Of a DNA stretch of 64,000 nt, positions 1 to 13,069 are shown in pieces. The DNA is from Sthenelais limicola. Lineage: Eukaryota > Annelida > Polychaeta > Phyllodocida > Sigalionidae. Each line of letters opens with the position of its first letter. Position 1 is the stretch's first letter. A program made the translations under genes and the position numbers. The stretch lies in the NCBI GenBank assembly GCA_942159475.1, contig OW804097.1, positions 53,836,986-53,900,985 of the forward strand, written 5' to 3'. Under the pieces are notes generated by a model. The model saw only the letters and a list, made by a program, of their open reading frames with translations. It did no database searches and was not told the origin of the DNA.

Positions 1-494
1 GTGTTTAGAAATATAATAATAAAGGAAATAAAGGAACCATTTAGAAAAATCATGAAATTAAATTTATAAAGAACCCCGAATTGCCTACAGAGTTGTCTAA
101 TAAATTACCTACAGAATTGCCAAAAATGAATATCAATGATATTGAAATGATATTGGGTGACCAATTTGAAAATGACAGTTGAAATGCTATATTAAGGCTT
201 GTTTCAGAGGTTGTTACTTGCTGTATTGCTTGTTATGTATATATATTCTGCACCCACTATATTTGTACTTCCCAGTTTCTGAGGGGAGGTACCCCTGCGA
301 CAATCGTTAATGACGACCAACAGGACCGGAAGGATGTAAATACGAAACGAAAGAAACATGAAAAGAAAGACAGAAAGGAAGGAAGGAAGAAAAGTGAAAA
401 GACTAAGCCAAAAAGGATCATCGAAGCTGATCATCGAAGCTCAAATTACACATAACAATATGAGAACTTTCGGGACCCAAACAAATTCGAGGCC

Positions 495-761
495 ATGCCC
501 ATTAACAAGAATCTTGGAAGGTGGTTGACCTACCTGGGCATGTCCATCAGAGACAACAATGAAAAGCACAATCTATTGTATTTTATGCTCAAGCCTGAGA
601 TGAACTGTTGGTTGCTCTTGCTGCCAACTGTAACAAAGAGCAATGAGAATGCGCAGAAAGTCTATGACTTATACACAAGAAGGACAGTTCTCCCATTACA
701 AAATGATAGCAAGTGCTATGAACTTAATAACAATGACAAATCAAAATTCCAAAAATTATGA
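495..761 (+). pseudogene. possible degraded Gag fragment of a gypsy-like element
   Basis: An 88-codon open stretch whose frame also stays open for about a dozen codons upstream of the ATG. The translation has the spacing of a retroelement Gag N-terminal region: a tryptophan-containing helix (RWLTYLG), then an acidic/polar segment, LLYFM, WLLLLP and a Tyr-rich helix. It lies 5' of a clear LTR (1658-2281) on the same strand, which supports a retroelement origin. No zinc knuckle, protease or reverse transcriptase lies between it and the LTR, so most of the element would be deleted. The match is by pattern only and could be coincidental. Confidence 0.3.
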
Positions 762-1657
762 AGAAGTTATAAAATTATTGAATAGAGAAGAATGAGAGGC
801 ACTGAAACCAAGAATCAAAGTGTACTGAAAACTTTGGAAAAAACAGTAAATTTGAGATGGACTGAAAAACTTATTTAATTTTTGATTTATGCACATTGGG
901 ATGCATCATTAGAAGTTCCCTAGATACCAGCTTGCAACATGCAAGAAGACCAAGCTTCATATTTTGACGTTCTTCCACAGCTCCAACTGTCACAGCTCTA
1001 CACAACCAGCAGCCGGATTTGCCTCCCAGTACTATTTATTAGTAGAGACTATGTTTATCAACTAGATGTGTGCCATATTTAATCAAAGGGTGAATAATAT
1101 TTAACCATGAGTGTTTTGAACTGAATTTGTTATCTGAGAATCAGAAACAAGATGGCGAGAGGCTAACGAAGACAAGTCTAAGAGAAGATACAAAAGACAG
1201 TCGCCAATGAACAAGTTCCAGAACTATATAATCAGTGTTAATTATATATAGCGTGTGTCTTGAGTTAAAATTATTTGTAGTCGAATATACCTTATAGACT
1301 GACGTATTTTTAAGATTATGAGAAGGGAAACAGACAATCTAGGTTTCCACCGGGTCGACTCCCAGGGGACGACTTCCAGTTTTGATACCCCTAGCGGATA
1401 GTTCAACAAACTTTGAGAGACGATAGTTCCGGCCTTTTCCGCTAGGTGGCAGCACCTGTCCTCTCTAAGAGGCAGGCAAGGTTAATAATCTCGAAGAATT
1501 AAAAAGACTTAGACTTATGGTTGTTCTTGATAATTGATAATTGATAATTTGATAATTGTTTTGTTCGCAATTATTTATTTGTGAAGATATTTATGTACTT
1601 TTATAGATGTGTTTTCATGTTATGGCTGGGACAGCCATTCTTCTTTGTCGGGGAGGA

Positions 1658-2281
1658 TGTCAATGTCCCAATTTATTTTTAATAATATTTGAGTCTATGT
1701 ATCTGTTCTATTTATATGTATTGTATGAACATGGTAGTACGATCTATAGGTTATTCATTAGGCCTAACTCAGAGAGCTCTATCTGATGCAATGACCAGTA
1801 TGATGAAATACACCTTAGGTATTGCTAAGAGGCAGCTTCTCCCTGTGAGTTAGTATGTATCATGAGTGACTCACACATGCTCCACCATTGGCACCAGAGG
1901 TGATGCAATGGACTTGGCTTACTCAATGCCAAGAGAAGCTGATGAAATACTCACTCTACATTGCAGGGGGCCTTGAAAAGATGATGAAATGTACCCCAAG
2001 TCTGTTGCAATGTTTAGAGTATATAAGGGCTCCCAGTCACTGTATAGAGCAGACCTTTCCTGAAGAGCTGAAGACCTACCATCCACTGCTATACACTGAA
2101 GACATCATGCTGACTGACTGGAAGCCCTGGAGCCCTGAGAAAGCCATGTTCTAATGTTTTCTGTATATTGAAATATTAACATGTGAATTGTGGATTAATA
2201 AAAGAAGCCATCCAGTACTTCAAGCCTTATTCCTTCTCTACTGAAGTTACAAGCCAAGCCTAGTTCCCATTGGAGATATCA
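1658..2281 (+). repeat. 3' (or solo) LTR of a gypsy-like retrotransposon
   Basis: A purine-rich tract (GGGGAGGA, 1650-1657) comes directly before TGTCAATGTCCC, the usual arrangement of polypurine tract and LTR start. The segment runs about 624 bp to GGAGATATCA, giving TG...CA ends. It contains a TATA-like box (ATATAAGGG near 2020) and a polyadenylation signal AATAAA at 2197-2202, in the correct order for U3-R-U5. The 88-codon ORF at 1888-2154 inside it has no recognisable product and is taken as chance. No matching 5' LTR is visible, so the left part is truncated or lies outside the window. Confidence 0.6.
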
Positions 2282-5200
2282 TCCTATATGAATATATCCA
2301 TATTTATATATATATACCTGAAGAGCTCCTAAAGATAAGAGTAACTCCCTAAGACTAATAGAAGTAATCCCTTATTGTAATGTCCCCGCTCTACGGACAT
2401 TAACACTGGCACAGTGGGCTACCTCTCCGCAACCATATTTATAAGATGATTGGAGTTTTGGCATCAAAGCGCGAAAACCTTGCTTGAAAAAAGTTAAAGT
2501 AATTCAATCACCTACATATATTTCTGCAACCCCGCTCCCTACGACCTTTATTGAAATTCTTTCTTCCTGAGAATTTGACCCAATGGTATGAATGCCCCCT
2601 GGCCCTGCTCAGTTTTAGCCTATTGTTTTACCAATTTAGGTTTTTCAATCACTTTACTGCGCATTCGTCCATATACCATGATTATTTAACATAAGGACGC
2701 TCATAATAGGTAAGTCTACAGTCTGACCAAAATTTACATCAGATTATCCCAGCTTCAGCTTGATGAGAATTAAGCCACTGCGAAGCTATAATGACAATAG
2801 AGTAAAAAGAGACTCCAAGCTATGGGAGACACCGTATATAAGTACGGTCCAGTGCACTTATGGCTTAAGGCCAGACCAGACAGTATGGCAAGGATGGCAA
2901 TACTGAGCCCATTGTAATAAGGACGCAGTGACATTTGTATGGTCTCTTAACTTGACAGATGGACTAAATCTTTCGAATCCTAGATTTAGATTCAATTACT
3001 TCTCGGTGAATACCTGTTCTTTCAGTGTAAAGGACCACGACCCATTTCGATAAACTGAATTGATTCAAGGTCCATTGATCAAAGTAAAATAGCCAAAATT
3101 TCTACTGAACTTTTAATATTAGTTAAAACGATTCACAAATAATTATGGTTTCAGCGGCGTAACTTTCTAAAACAATAAAATGGGTAACTCAGATTTCAAA
3201 TATTTATAATGGTATTTTTTTTATTTCATTCTGTTTTCTACAAAGAAATATCAAGATTGTACATTAAAGTAATCCCTATAGAATTCGACCTTTATTTTTT
3301 TATACCGCCCAGACTAAATCTTCTTGTCAAATAAATCGTCTAATAGTAAATGAGATAGTTGATTGTTAGCAAATATTCTTTTGGGGGATAGCTAACTTGG
3401 CTTCAAGAAAGGTAAAATGCCCCCTGAAAACTTCTAGATAAAAATAACGCGAAGCCTCATCTAAATAATGTGTAGAATACAATACATACACTCAAGCTTG
3501 TGAATAGCGTGCTTTGTTTCCCAAAAGATTTTCCAGAACCAACATTATACAAGTCATTAATTTTTAAAAAGCTAATACTTTGGGGGAATATTCAAAGAGT
3601 TATAACATGAACAAGGCCTAGTGATATATATATTAAGCAGCTGTTCGAGAGAAGTTTTAACAAGGATTTATTCTATTTCTAGTGTGGCTACGTAAACCAG
3701 CCTTTAAATGAGCAAGCCGCTGTTAGCAATATACATAGAATATAGAGAAACACGTAATAGCACCATTGATTTTGTACATTCAAATCATTTTAGTCAACAC
3801 TCTGAAGGCATATGGTAGATAGATTTACATCTTTAGTTTGCGTAATAAAATTAACCATAACTTATGATTTAGCGCTGAATCCACCATTCACAACATCATT
3901 TAATGATTAATAATGGGATCTAACATTGATACGCATGAAATGAGATTGTGAAGAATGGATCAACAGAAATTCATAAATTGTCTGTTCTAGCTCTTCCATA
4001 TGATCTAACATATACTGTGTATATTATACTCCTGATAATAAAATGGAAATACTTTAAAATTGTAATATCGAATTTTGAAAACGTCCGTATGTTATTGGAG
4101 GTATGTTTTTTTATAAACTCCGGATGGACGTTCAAATATTAAAAGTGAAAATATTTACCGATTAATAAAGCAACTGTCTAAACCACAAAGTAATTAAGAA
4201 ATTCATATCAAATAAAAAATAATGAGAATAGAAATTTATATGGAATTTAAATGGGTATTCCTAGTCAACTGGGCCTAGCATTCAACAAAAACAAGAAAAC
4301 TAAGACTAATAACATAAATTTATAAAAATATTCTCAAATTCAATCTGTTCTTGCGATGAATTCTACTCCGCAGATCATACCGAGAGACCCAGCAAAAACA
4401 TACACGAATCATGCGTTTCTTCCATTCTGGAGGAATCCATGGAAGTTCTTCGATTCAGACCATTAAATGAATCCATAAATAGGGCTCAGAAAATAGTCTA
4501 GATTTCCTTCAAACACCGGGTCCCCTTCGTCCTTTGATTCAATCGAAACCAAATTATATACTTTGTTTCACCATCAAGTCAATATACAAAAAAAACACCA
4601 TACTTAATTATAGAATCAAATCATCTTTAAAATGAGAAATGGTTTTTTTCTAAAGGAGAACATTCATACATTATGATACTGATGAAAGGGAGAGATCATT
4701 CAGGGGAGGGCAGTATTTGCCAAATGTTTCCAGATTCGTGACCTACGACGGAGGCGATTTCTTTCCTGTAATGGAATTTCTCTGAAGATTCCAACCTAAA
4801 ATGGAAGACATTCTTAAAGCGCCATTATTTCCCAGCTGATTGATCATTTTTGTCTACACCTCTAATTTGAAGCAAATAAAGCAGTTCCTCTTTTGCCCCA
4901 AATCAAAAGCAGATTTGAGGTGCTTATCTTTTCAGAAAAACAGTTGTATATATATATACAATACTGTATTGATACAATATAAGTCGGGGAAAATGATCCT
5001 GTTTTCAAGTACTTCTGAAAATATCTAATATTATGCATAAAAGGCACGAAAATCCTGAAGATGGTTCGCATCGCCAGTAAATGCTTCCTCCTCCAAAATC
5101 AGGAAGAAGTTATTGGAACGGAACAAGGTAGATCTCCCCTTATTGGATGGTATTCTTTGTATGCCTTCTATTCCTGGGTTACATCATTCCACCTTTTCCC

Positions 5201-5497
5201 TCACGAGCAAGGCAGGGAAATTTCATGACACGGGAGAAGTTGCAAATGCAACTCTCTCATTCGGAATAAGATCCATGTCCACAATACAAGGAGTCCTAAT
5301 GATGACCCATTCATCCATCCAAACATTCAAAATCCACACCAAGATACTTCTGATATCGGTGCCACTTTTGTTGATGGGGAGTCCAAAGAGAGGAGCCCAT
5401 GCTCCAAGACTTGCTTGCTTTCTGATGAAAACAACACAAAATATGCTGATCATGATGATGTACGTGAAAGACATGTAGGGCGTGATGAGAGGGGGGA
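2282..5497. other. intergenic stretch with nothing recognised
   Basis: AT-rich sequence between the LTR remnant and the 3' end of the MOLO1-like gene. I see no coding exon with plausible splice sites. ORFs of 60-69 codons here look like chance. The 3' UTR of the MOLO1-like gene must lie at the right edge (below 5498), but I could not place its polyadenylation signal. Confidence 0.5.
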
Positions 5498-7218
5498 TTA
5501 CCACAGCGCTGCCAGGATGGTTGTCAGGAGTAGAGTGAAGGTGGAGACCGCAACATGTCCCGCGCCACCACCACCGATAACTGCTGCCGTTCTGGGTCTG
5601 TGCCCGTAGATAGGTGTACTGTATTTGTTCAATAATACAGACCTGCGGAGAGAAGACATAGTCAGTATGAGTTATCATGATTTAGCAAGATATCATCTTT
5701 ACTGCGGATTGATTTTACCATTTGTTGTCAATATTTATATGATAACATAATAACATTTGTCAATTACCTCTGAGAAAAGCATGTAAATGTAATGTGTGTC
5801 GGCAGAATAAAAACATTTAAATCAAATCAATCAATATAATTGATTCATCTTGGGTGTGCGGCGTCTCAGTGTATGAGCTTATATACACAGCACCAGAGGG
5901 GGACTGGATTCTCACGAGGGGGAACCTAGTTATATTATGACAAATTTTAAAAACTTTCAAATATTTATCCAATGGGTTCGGTAGGAACAACAAACCCGTA
6001 TCATTTCTCAGGTTTCAAGCAGTTTTTACAAGCAGGTTAACCGAAGCATTTACATTTGTTATGTACAGATACGAAGATATTTACTAATCGCGATAGGCAC
6101 TCTGGACAAAATTTAAACGAGAAGTACACTTAGTAGATACCGTCATCAACAAAGAAGACCTGCACATCTTAGAAGATATATTCAAGACTCAAGTTTCGCA
6201 ACATAAGACAATACCAGTAAATTTTCAGGTAGAACTCACTTGTAATCAGCCAACATTTTCTGAAGTCCCTGGAATACACCTTTATTGAATTCTTCTCTGT
6301 TATCCATAGTGATATCTCCAATAGTGCCAGGCGTCAATTTGCGGAGGGCTACCTTTCCACCAACAGTGTAAAGCTAAAAATAAACCAAGTGCTCCGTGAA
6401 AATAATTTCAAAGCCTAAGATGAGAACAACATTAAAGGAAATGCGGTCTCATCAGCACAAGGAAGGCAATTTTGAGAAACAACGCTGTTAAGGATATCTT
6501 CACCAAAGAAAATTATTTTCAAAACAATCTAAAACAGCATCAGAAAATGGTTTTCTTTTGAGTTTTAAGTAATGGCATACTTTTGAACAAGAACAAGGTT
6601 GTGTTTAAAATACATGTAATAGTACTTAATCAAGCACGTATACATTTTTCAGTTTTATCTTAAATAGAACTGGCAAAAACATAAAACAATTTGAAGGTTA
6701 TTTTGCTCATACGTCTTGGTGCCTCAATTTCCTACTGGGCAGGCTTTCTAAAGTACTCACAGAGAAGTTTTCTGGATCAAAGACAATGAGGATACCGTCG
6801 TCACACTTGCCAACCTTCCAACGCTTGAGCAGTGTGTAGGCAAAGAGCTGAATATGATGAAGACGGGTCATTGGTTGGTAGTCCCTGAAAGAAAATCCAG
6901 CACAATTACCGACCTATTAGGAGTGTTAATGGGAGGGGCATACAAACAGACTTATCATGCAACATTAGGAACGATCATACTATTCAGTTAGGAACCAATC
7001 GTTCAGTCCTTGCTCCAAGATCTGTACGATCAATGCGATGTCTATTTGAATCGGCATTTATGTCCAAAGTACAGAATGGGGCAAGAAATCGCACTTTAGT
7101 TTCAAGAAGGAGGAGTCCTCCAAAAGGGTCGAATGCTTTAGAAAGTGAATTTATAAATGTTTTTGTAATAAGAGAGGAAACTTGTATACATGTATGTATA
7201 TGTATGTATGTATGTATG

Positions 7219-7250
<32 letters not shown>

Positions 7251-7321
7251 TGTATGTATGCATGTACGTACGTATTATGTATGTATGTATGTATGTATGT
7301 ATGTATGTATGTATGTATGTA

Positions 7322-7367
<46 letters not shown>

Positions 7368-10300
7368 CTACTTTCATTTTTGTTGTTTAAGGCTTTGGAA
7401 TATTTGAAAATGCACATGGAATATTGGATAGGGACTACGCTTCCGGGACATGCGATCAAAACCAAGTAAATGCATATGTAAACAAAATATTATTTTTCAC
7501 GTTTTGAGAAACCAATGATAACATTTGGTTACTGAGTGTGAAGATTAGTACTGTTAAAATGTATCTGCAAAAACTAACACGAAAATGCAATAAGGGGAGA
7601 AAGGTTACAAATACGAGGCATAAGTTTACCAACTGTTTAACATGTTAAAAAACTAAACAAACAGGCAGATAATAAACCACAATGCCATTAGACGAAAATG
7701 ATTATGTTCGCAGGACGGCAAGCCCAAGATGCCAATATTCATCATAATTATGTTATTTTGACATCAATATAAAGAATACATAATGCAGGGAATTTTGAAA
7801 AAAGGAACTGGCCAACATATTATATGAGGGGTTTTTTTTCAGCCTAGAGTGAGTGCTCAAGAGAGGGAGAGAGAGAGTGGGTAAGGAAGGAGAGAGAACG
7901 TATATACATGACAGTTTTAGAGGCCAGTCATATTGGCAGTCATCCACATGCTTCTATATACACTCTGTATGCCAAGGCCAGGACTGGGGAGGGGGAGAAG
8001 GAGAAGAGGAAGAAGGAGCCCCAGCCTTCATCTCTTGCTTGTCATACCCCCTACAGCACCACGCTTGGCTTCTACCAACCTACTCCCTTCCAACAGTCAA
8101 AACAAACAAATATTTGCGCTGTATTATTATTCACTACCCAAAGTTCCCGCGGAATTTTTTTCCATTACGCAGTCAGATTGGTAAAACATGTTGTGACCTG
8201 AATGCTTGATAGTTTCACGTCATTAAATGGGTGAATAGGGATTTACTTTTGCAGTACAGCACCAATTCTACATTTAGGCCAAAATAAAAATGGAGCAAAT
8301 AATTCATTTGGCGTAACATTGCGTCCTAGCTACCCACAGTGCTGATATTGCAATGAGGCAAATCAGCACCTTTCTATGAATATAGTCTATAAAACTGATC
8401 TATCACATGGACTAACGGCTTTTACTTTCATTAAAGTTTGCAAGCTATATTGAAAACAGGCCCACCCGTTCGTTTTATCCAAAGAAAAACACCTCTAAAG
8501 AAATACACAATCTATCAGAAACCTATCTTAATAATGAATAAGACCCATTTTAACCTCTTTAAATGAAATGAAAAATATAAACTTGTATGTATTAGGAGAA
8601 GGATAAGATGGAGAAGGGGCTACACAAACATGAATACTACTGATATCACTTTTAAGGGTCTCTACTGCCAATATACAAGGCTAACTTTGGACCGGCAATT
8701 CCTTTAGAGAAAACATTTCCCCAATATCCCACAGAGCCGGTCATTCTTTTTTGAGCGAAGAATCCGGAGACAAAAGCCCCGAGTCAAATGTCAGCGATGA
8801 CTCAGTGCCCTGTGTTTGTACAAAGTCACTTCTAGGTACATTTCAAGTAATTCTATTTGAGCAATGCTCCCCTGGCTAACCCACAAACATGAATCACTAG
8901 GAAGGTGTGCAGAGTGAAAGACAGACTGACAAAAGAGGTGTTATGGTTTACAAGGCAAGTGTGCCTACACAAAACTTAATCATTTAGTAATGTAAAAATG
9001 AACGAATCGAACGAGACACAAACAGGTTAATAAGATTATTCCTTTTGACCCGATATTGATTGGTTTTCATATAACTTTCTTAAAAGAAAGAGTGAAGTAG
9101 TTTTAGTGACACATACGTTGTGTTTTCCTCTGATCTTTAAAAAACGAAAAGTGGTGGAGAAGTTTTTAATATCAAGAGAAGCTCAGGTGTAAAAATACAA
9201 AACAAGATTAGTAACTCGATAAAGAATCAAGCCAAAACGCAATAACTGACCATATTGAAGTCAGTAAATCGGAGCCCAGTTATATCAATATGAAGCTAGC
9301 ATGTACGATCTATCTATCAATATGAAGCTACCAAAGGCTTGAACGAGTGAACAATGGCGTGACTCAACGAAGTACTATAAAAAAAGTATCTGTTCACACA
9401 TATATATAACAGATTAAAGTGAATAGCTTAAACTATACACCACTTTGACATATTTCACAATCCACACAGCCAACTACACAAATTTCACAACCTAGAAACA
9501 ACCAAATTGCGTCACACCACACATAGCTTTTTAATTTTTTAGTCGAATATATTAATTTCTTCAGGGGCCATAAAACAGTGAAACATGGAAGGTAAGTGGA
9601 AGCAAAGGATTTATAAAATGTATTTTTATGTGTGGTAAAATGATTAAATTTTAAACATCTAGAGAAGCAGTTCTTAAAAAGAGGGATTAAGCTTTTTGCA
9701 TGAATTAACCACGCATGGATTTAGAGGCAAGTTTGGGCTATTAAGTTTCCTTAAGTAGGTTTATAGCAAGGTCAAGCATCGACCTCTTCTGGCCTTAAAC
9801 TCTTTACAGACTGCTGCGAGGAGAGATCTCATCCCATAAACAGAACATTAACGTACCACCATGGTGCACGTGCCATCATGGGTGCACGTTAAAACATGCA
9901 TTCCAATACACACATTATATTTAAATAGACCCCAGGATCAACTTGAGAAATGAATAATTATTCATTTGGAAAGCCCTGTGCATTCCATACATGAATCAAT
10001 TTAATAAATTATGTATATAGTTTTAATAGGTTATCATATGAATGTAGAAATTCAATACTCACTTGTTAAAGTCAAGAGCATCCTCAGAGTATGCTTGCAT
10101 CTCCTCGTCGGATAGTATTTTGGGGGCAACAGCAATGGCTACATGGTACCCCTGCCTGTTACGTTTGCAAACGTGTTCCGAGCAAGCACAACGCGTGAAG
10201 TTGGCAATTTTTTGAATGGTCATGTCAAGCTGGTTTGCTGAAATAGAAAAATAACGAAGCATAATTTAATGTTATTTATTCACAAGTATAATGATGATAT

Positions 10301-11744
10301 ATCTTATAGTGCTATCTAAGTAAAAAAAACTCCCCCCCTACACTGTAACATAGAAAATTAATAGATGTTGTGTTTGTTTTGTTTTGTCAATTTAGCATTC
10401 CCGGGAGACATGTTTTATTAAAGACTTATAGACATTAGACATTGCCTGTATACTATGTTTAATAAGTTCATCAAATCAAATATGTCCATCAAAAGGACAT
10501 GTAAAAATGTGAGTTTAGCATTCAATGTCGTAACAAAAATCTAAGAGAAAAATGTAACACAAATATTTCCATCCCATTACTTGACCTGCACTGGACAATT
10601 ACAATACAGTCATTCAAAACAGGACAGAAGACCTGACTAAGTCGTGATTAATTCATATGGAAAAGGTCCACGAACAGTAGTTTAGCTGGAGTACACACTT
10701 CAACCCATCACCAGCCTGCCACTTTATTTTATATAAATAATATGGCCCAGCTCTCCAATGTAGGATCACCCCAGGGCTAAAATCTGAATCATGCACTACA
10801 TTGACAGATAGTCGCCGGTTCTGTAGCCCTAGATTTACCCAGTTTGGTTATAAGCACACTCTCACAGATCATAGTGTTCTAGTTCTGAATAACGGAGGAG
10901 ACAGACACTACATAAAAACATGGGAGTGGTATATGGGACATGTTCATAGACATATGTATGTAGTACATTCAAAATGCCTTGATGGATTTATTTTCTAGTA
11001 ATAGGTACATGAGTGGCAACCCTCCAATCTGTAGGGTAGATGTGACTTTGCTTCCAGGCTTTGCTTCACAGAAGTACATCTAATATCATTAAATAGTGTG
11101 ATAACTGTGTGGCAAGGGAACCAAGATGTGTGAGTATATTTAGAAAGCTGAGTAAACCAGTTTTAACATTAGCAAATAGTTTGAACCAAACTGGCATATT
11201 GTGGACGAGTTCAAATCATTGACTGAGTATAATGTATTACATGATGCATTGGACAACATTGCCTAATATGAAAAAATGCATTTGTGCGCCAGTTCTACTT
11301 CTAGCCGAACAATCAACCCTATAGCTATACCTTGTTACCGCGTGAACAGGCACATGAATGGGTTGTATGTACAAATATGTCAGTCGATTTTATAAATTCT
11401 ACAATCAACTGCGCTTTTGCTTTTGCTGTGCGTCACAAAACTGCATTCATGAACATCTTCTGACACCCTCTGAGGTTGACCCAAGATAATGAAAGGCTAA
11501 TAATTAATATTCTAAAGTATCATCACAGGGTTTAACAAGTGAAAGCCCATGCATAGAACTTACCTTCATCGTATGAAAGCTTTTGAGCGGGGTCACAAAC
11601 CCAAGACTTCTTTCCCTTTCTGCTACATTCATCTTTGCTAGTGTCCCGAGGGTCCTGAGGGTCGGGGAAGTTAGAGCGGTGCCATTCTGCTACTGTGCCC
11701 GCTACCAACACACTCAACAAAACTCCTACGACTGCCAGCTTCAT
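5498..11744 (-). CDS. MOLO1-family (modulator of levamisole receptor-1) secreted/anchored protein
   Basis: Five coding exons on the minus strand: 11744-11564, 10237-10063, 6884-6761, 6373-6240 and 5642-5498. All have GT-AG junctions and phases that join without a break, giving 252 residues. Residues 1-19 form a signal peptide (MKLAVVGVLLSVLVAGTVA). The mature part follows the MOLO1/TPM-fold pattern: WVCDP near 50, an early Cys pair (CACSEHVC), a GYHVAIAV strand, an LLKRWKVGKCDDGILIVF block, then LYTVGG and a helical end. The last exon ends in a Gly-rich linker and a hydrophobic stretch (about 235-252), so it is a GPI-anchor signal or a tail membrane segment. In C. elegans the family member MOLO-1 is a membrane protein that increases gating of levamisole-type acetylcholine receptors. 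The role here is unknown. An acceptor at 11756 just upstream of the ATG implies a noncoding first exon. Confidence 0.88.
5643..6239 (-). other. intron 4 of the MOLO1-like gene
   Basis: A phase-2 intron with donor GTGAGT and acceptor CCGCAG, both read on the minus strand. The exon frame continues as Lys-Ser-Val across it. No other feature seen inside. Confidence 0.8.
6885..10062 (-). other. intron 2 of the MOLO1-like gene
   Basis: A 3.2-kb intron (donor GTGAGT, acceptor TTTCAG on the minus strand) holding a long microsatellite at 7183-7364. ORFs of 64-118 codons around 7853-8209 are built from purine-rich simple sequence and have no recognisable product. Nothing else supported. Confidence 0.75.
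7183..7364. repeat. compound TATG/TG microsatellite
   Basis: About 180 bp of near-perfect TATG (read as TGTA/ATGT) tetranucleotide repeats grading into a pure TG dinucleotide run of about 19 units at the right end. The ORFs seen on both strands here (Cys-Met-Tyr-Val and His-Thr repeats) are artefacts of the repeat. Confidence 0.97.
10238..11563 (-). other. intron 1 (within coding region) of the MOLO1-like gene
   Basis: Donor GTAAGT follows ...YDE plus one base; the acceptor is TTTCAG before 10237. The split codon is completed to Ala. No internal gene or repeat recognised. Confidence 0.8.
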
Positions 11745-11755
11745 TTTAAGATATT
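11745..11755 (-). other. 5' UTR part of the MOLO1-like first coding exon
   Basis: On the minus strand, a T-rich tract ending in TTGCAG comes directly before the short leader AATATCTTAAA and the ATG. This is a good splice acceptor, so the true promoter lies further right (above 11756) with a noncoding exon that I could not locate. Confidence 0.55.
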
Positions 11756-12842
11756 CTGCAAGACAAAAACAAAAGAAACATTTAGGACATTTAAAAAAAC
11801 CCGCCGTACTCTTCATCAACGTTAAGTCGAACGTACTTGAGTCAAAATGATAGTCTTAGGGGAGAGGATACAAGCGAGGTACAGATAAATGGTTTCAAAC
11901 TGAAGATCTATGAATATGACACACTTAGGGATAAGATGGCTAACCATAACTGACAGCAAATTATTAAAGATGTCTGCGAAATAATTAAAATTAAAGTAAT
12001 TGAATACATTTATAATAGGTTTTACATCAGGCCATATACTTGAATATTAACAAAACATGAGGAAACAAAAAAAAAAAAACACGAGGACGATTTGGAAGAT
12101 ATTTACAAAACTACAATCGTATCATTCATATATTGGAAACACAAGGGGGCCTGAGAGCGAAACACCACTGAGGGTTATAAACAGGGTGGCCAGTATGATA
12201 TACGACACAAAGGAAAATCAAAGTAAGAATAGTTTTTAGCAGCCGTCACACGAGAACAACATACAATCACTTATTCAGAGGGGGCAACGGATTACCGGGT
12301 ATCCTGATTTCCGTCCGCTAATGGAAGACCCCCAAGATCTGATTAATTCTCCCTTCTGGTAAATTTATAAGTTAATATATCGAGTCACGAAAGCTTACTA
12401 AATTCCCTCATTAAATCCAAACGACATTTATATGTTCAACATATCAGTGACGCAGGTTAGATAAACTTTCATAGAGATGATTTAAAGTGAAAAGACTAGA
12501 CTTGCGCAAGTCTTTGCTGATTTTTTTTTGTTTAAAAAACAAAAACTATCATGTTATGGTCACTACCATGTTATGGTCACTCCCCCTTGACAGGAATTCA
12601 AGACAGTCCATGAATGGGGAGTACTAGGCCTGCACTAGGGTTAAGGACGAGGGCTAGTCTATGAAAAGACCACAACGCTACAGTGCCTACACTACTAGGC
12701 TAGCACTTGTGACTTTGGAGGAGGGACTTTCCACTAAATAACTTCAAGTAAACGAAACCAATGGCAATAAAATAGTAATAGTTTAGTTATTTGATTTCTT
12801 TGTTAAGATATTACTCAATACCAATAGATACCAATGTTATAG

Positions 12843-13069
12843 CTCTCAAAACGCCCACACGTATGACATTTTACAAAGCGGTGAGGTAAGGCAACTAATA
12901 TATCCCTCATTTAGAAACTTATAAACCCTGCCAGGAAAAAAGTCCGTATAACTCTCAAAACGCCCACACGTATGACATATAGCTGATATTTTACAAAGCG
13001 GTGAGGTAAGGCAACTATTAATATATCCCTCATTTAGAAACTTATAAACCCTGCCAGGGAAAAAGTCCC
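12843..13069. repeat. tandem duplication, two units of about 109-118 bp
   Basis: A unit beginning CTCTCAAAACGCCCACACGT and ending near AAAAAGTCC occurs at 12843-12945 and again at 12952-13069. The second copy carries two small insertions (around TATAGCTGA and ATTA). The copies are otherwise nearly identical, so the duplication is young. Confidence 0.93.

Noticed and set aside
5223..5678. 151-codon minus-strand ORF over the last MOLO1-like exon
   Set aside because: The spliced frame of the real exon (entered with AAG TCT GTA) is a different one. The long ORF is a shadow frame with no domain.
7033..7469. Several overlapping ORFs on both strands with Cys-Met-Tyr-Val or His-Thr-Tyr-Ile repeats
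   Set aside because: They are translations of the TATG/TG microsatellite, open in all frames because the repeat lacks stops.
12843..13069. Possible CRISPR-like array or satellite
   Set aside because: Only two contiguous units, no spacers, and the genome is eukaryotic.
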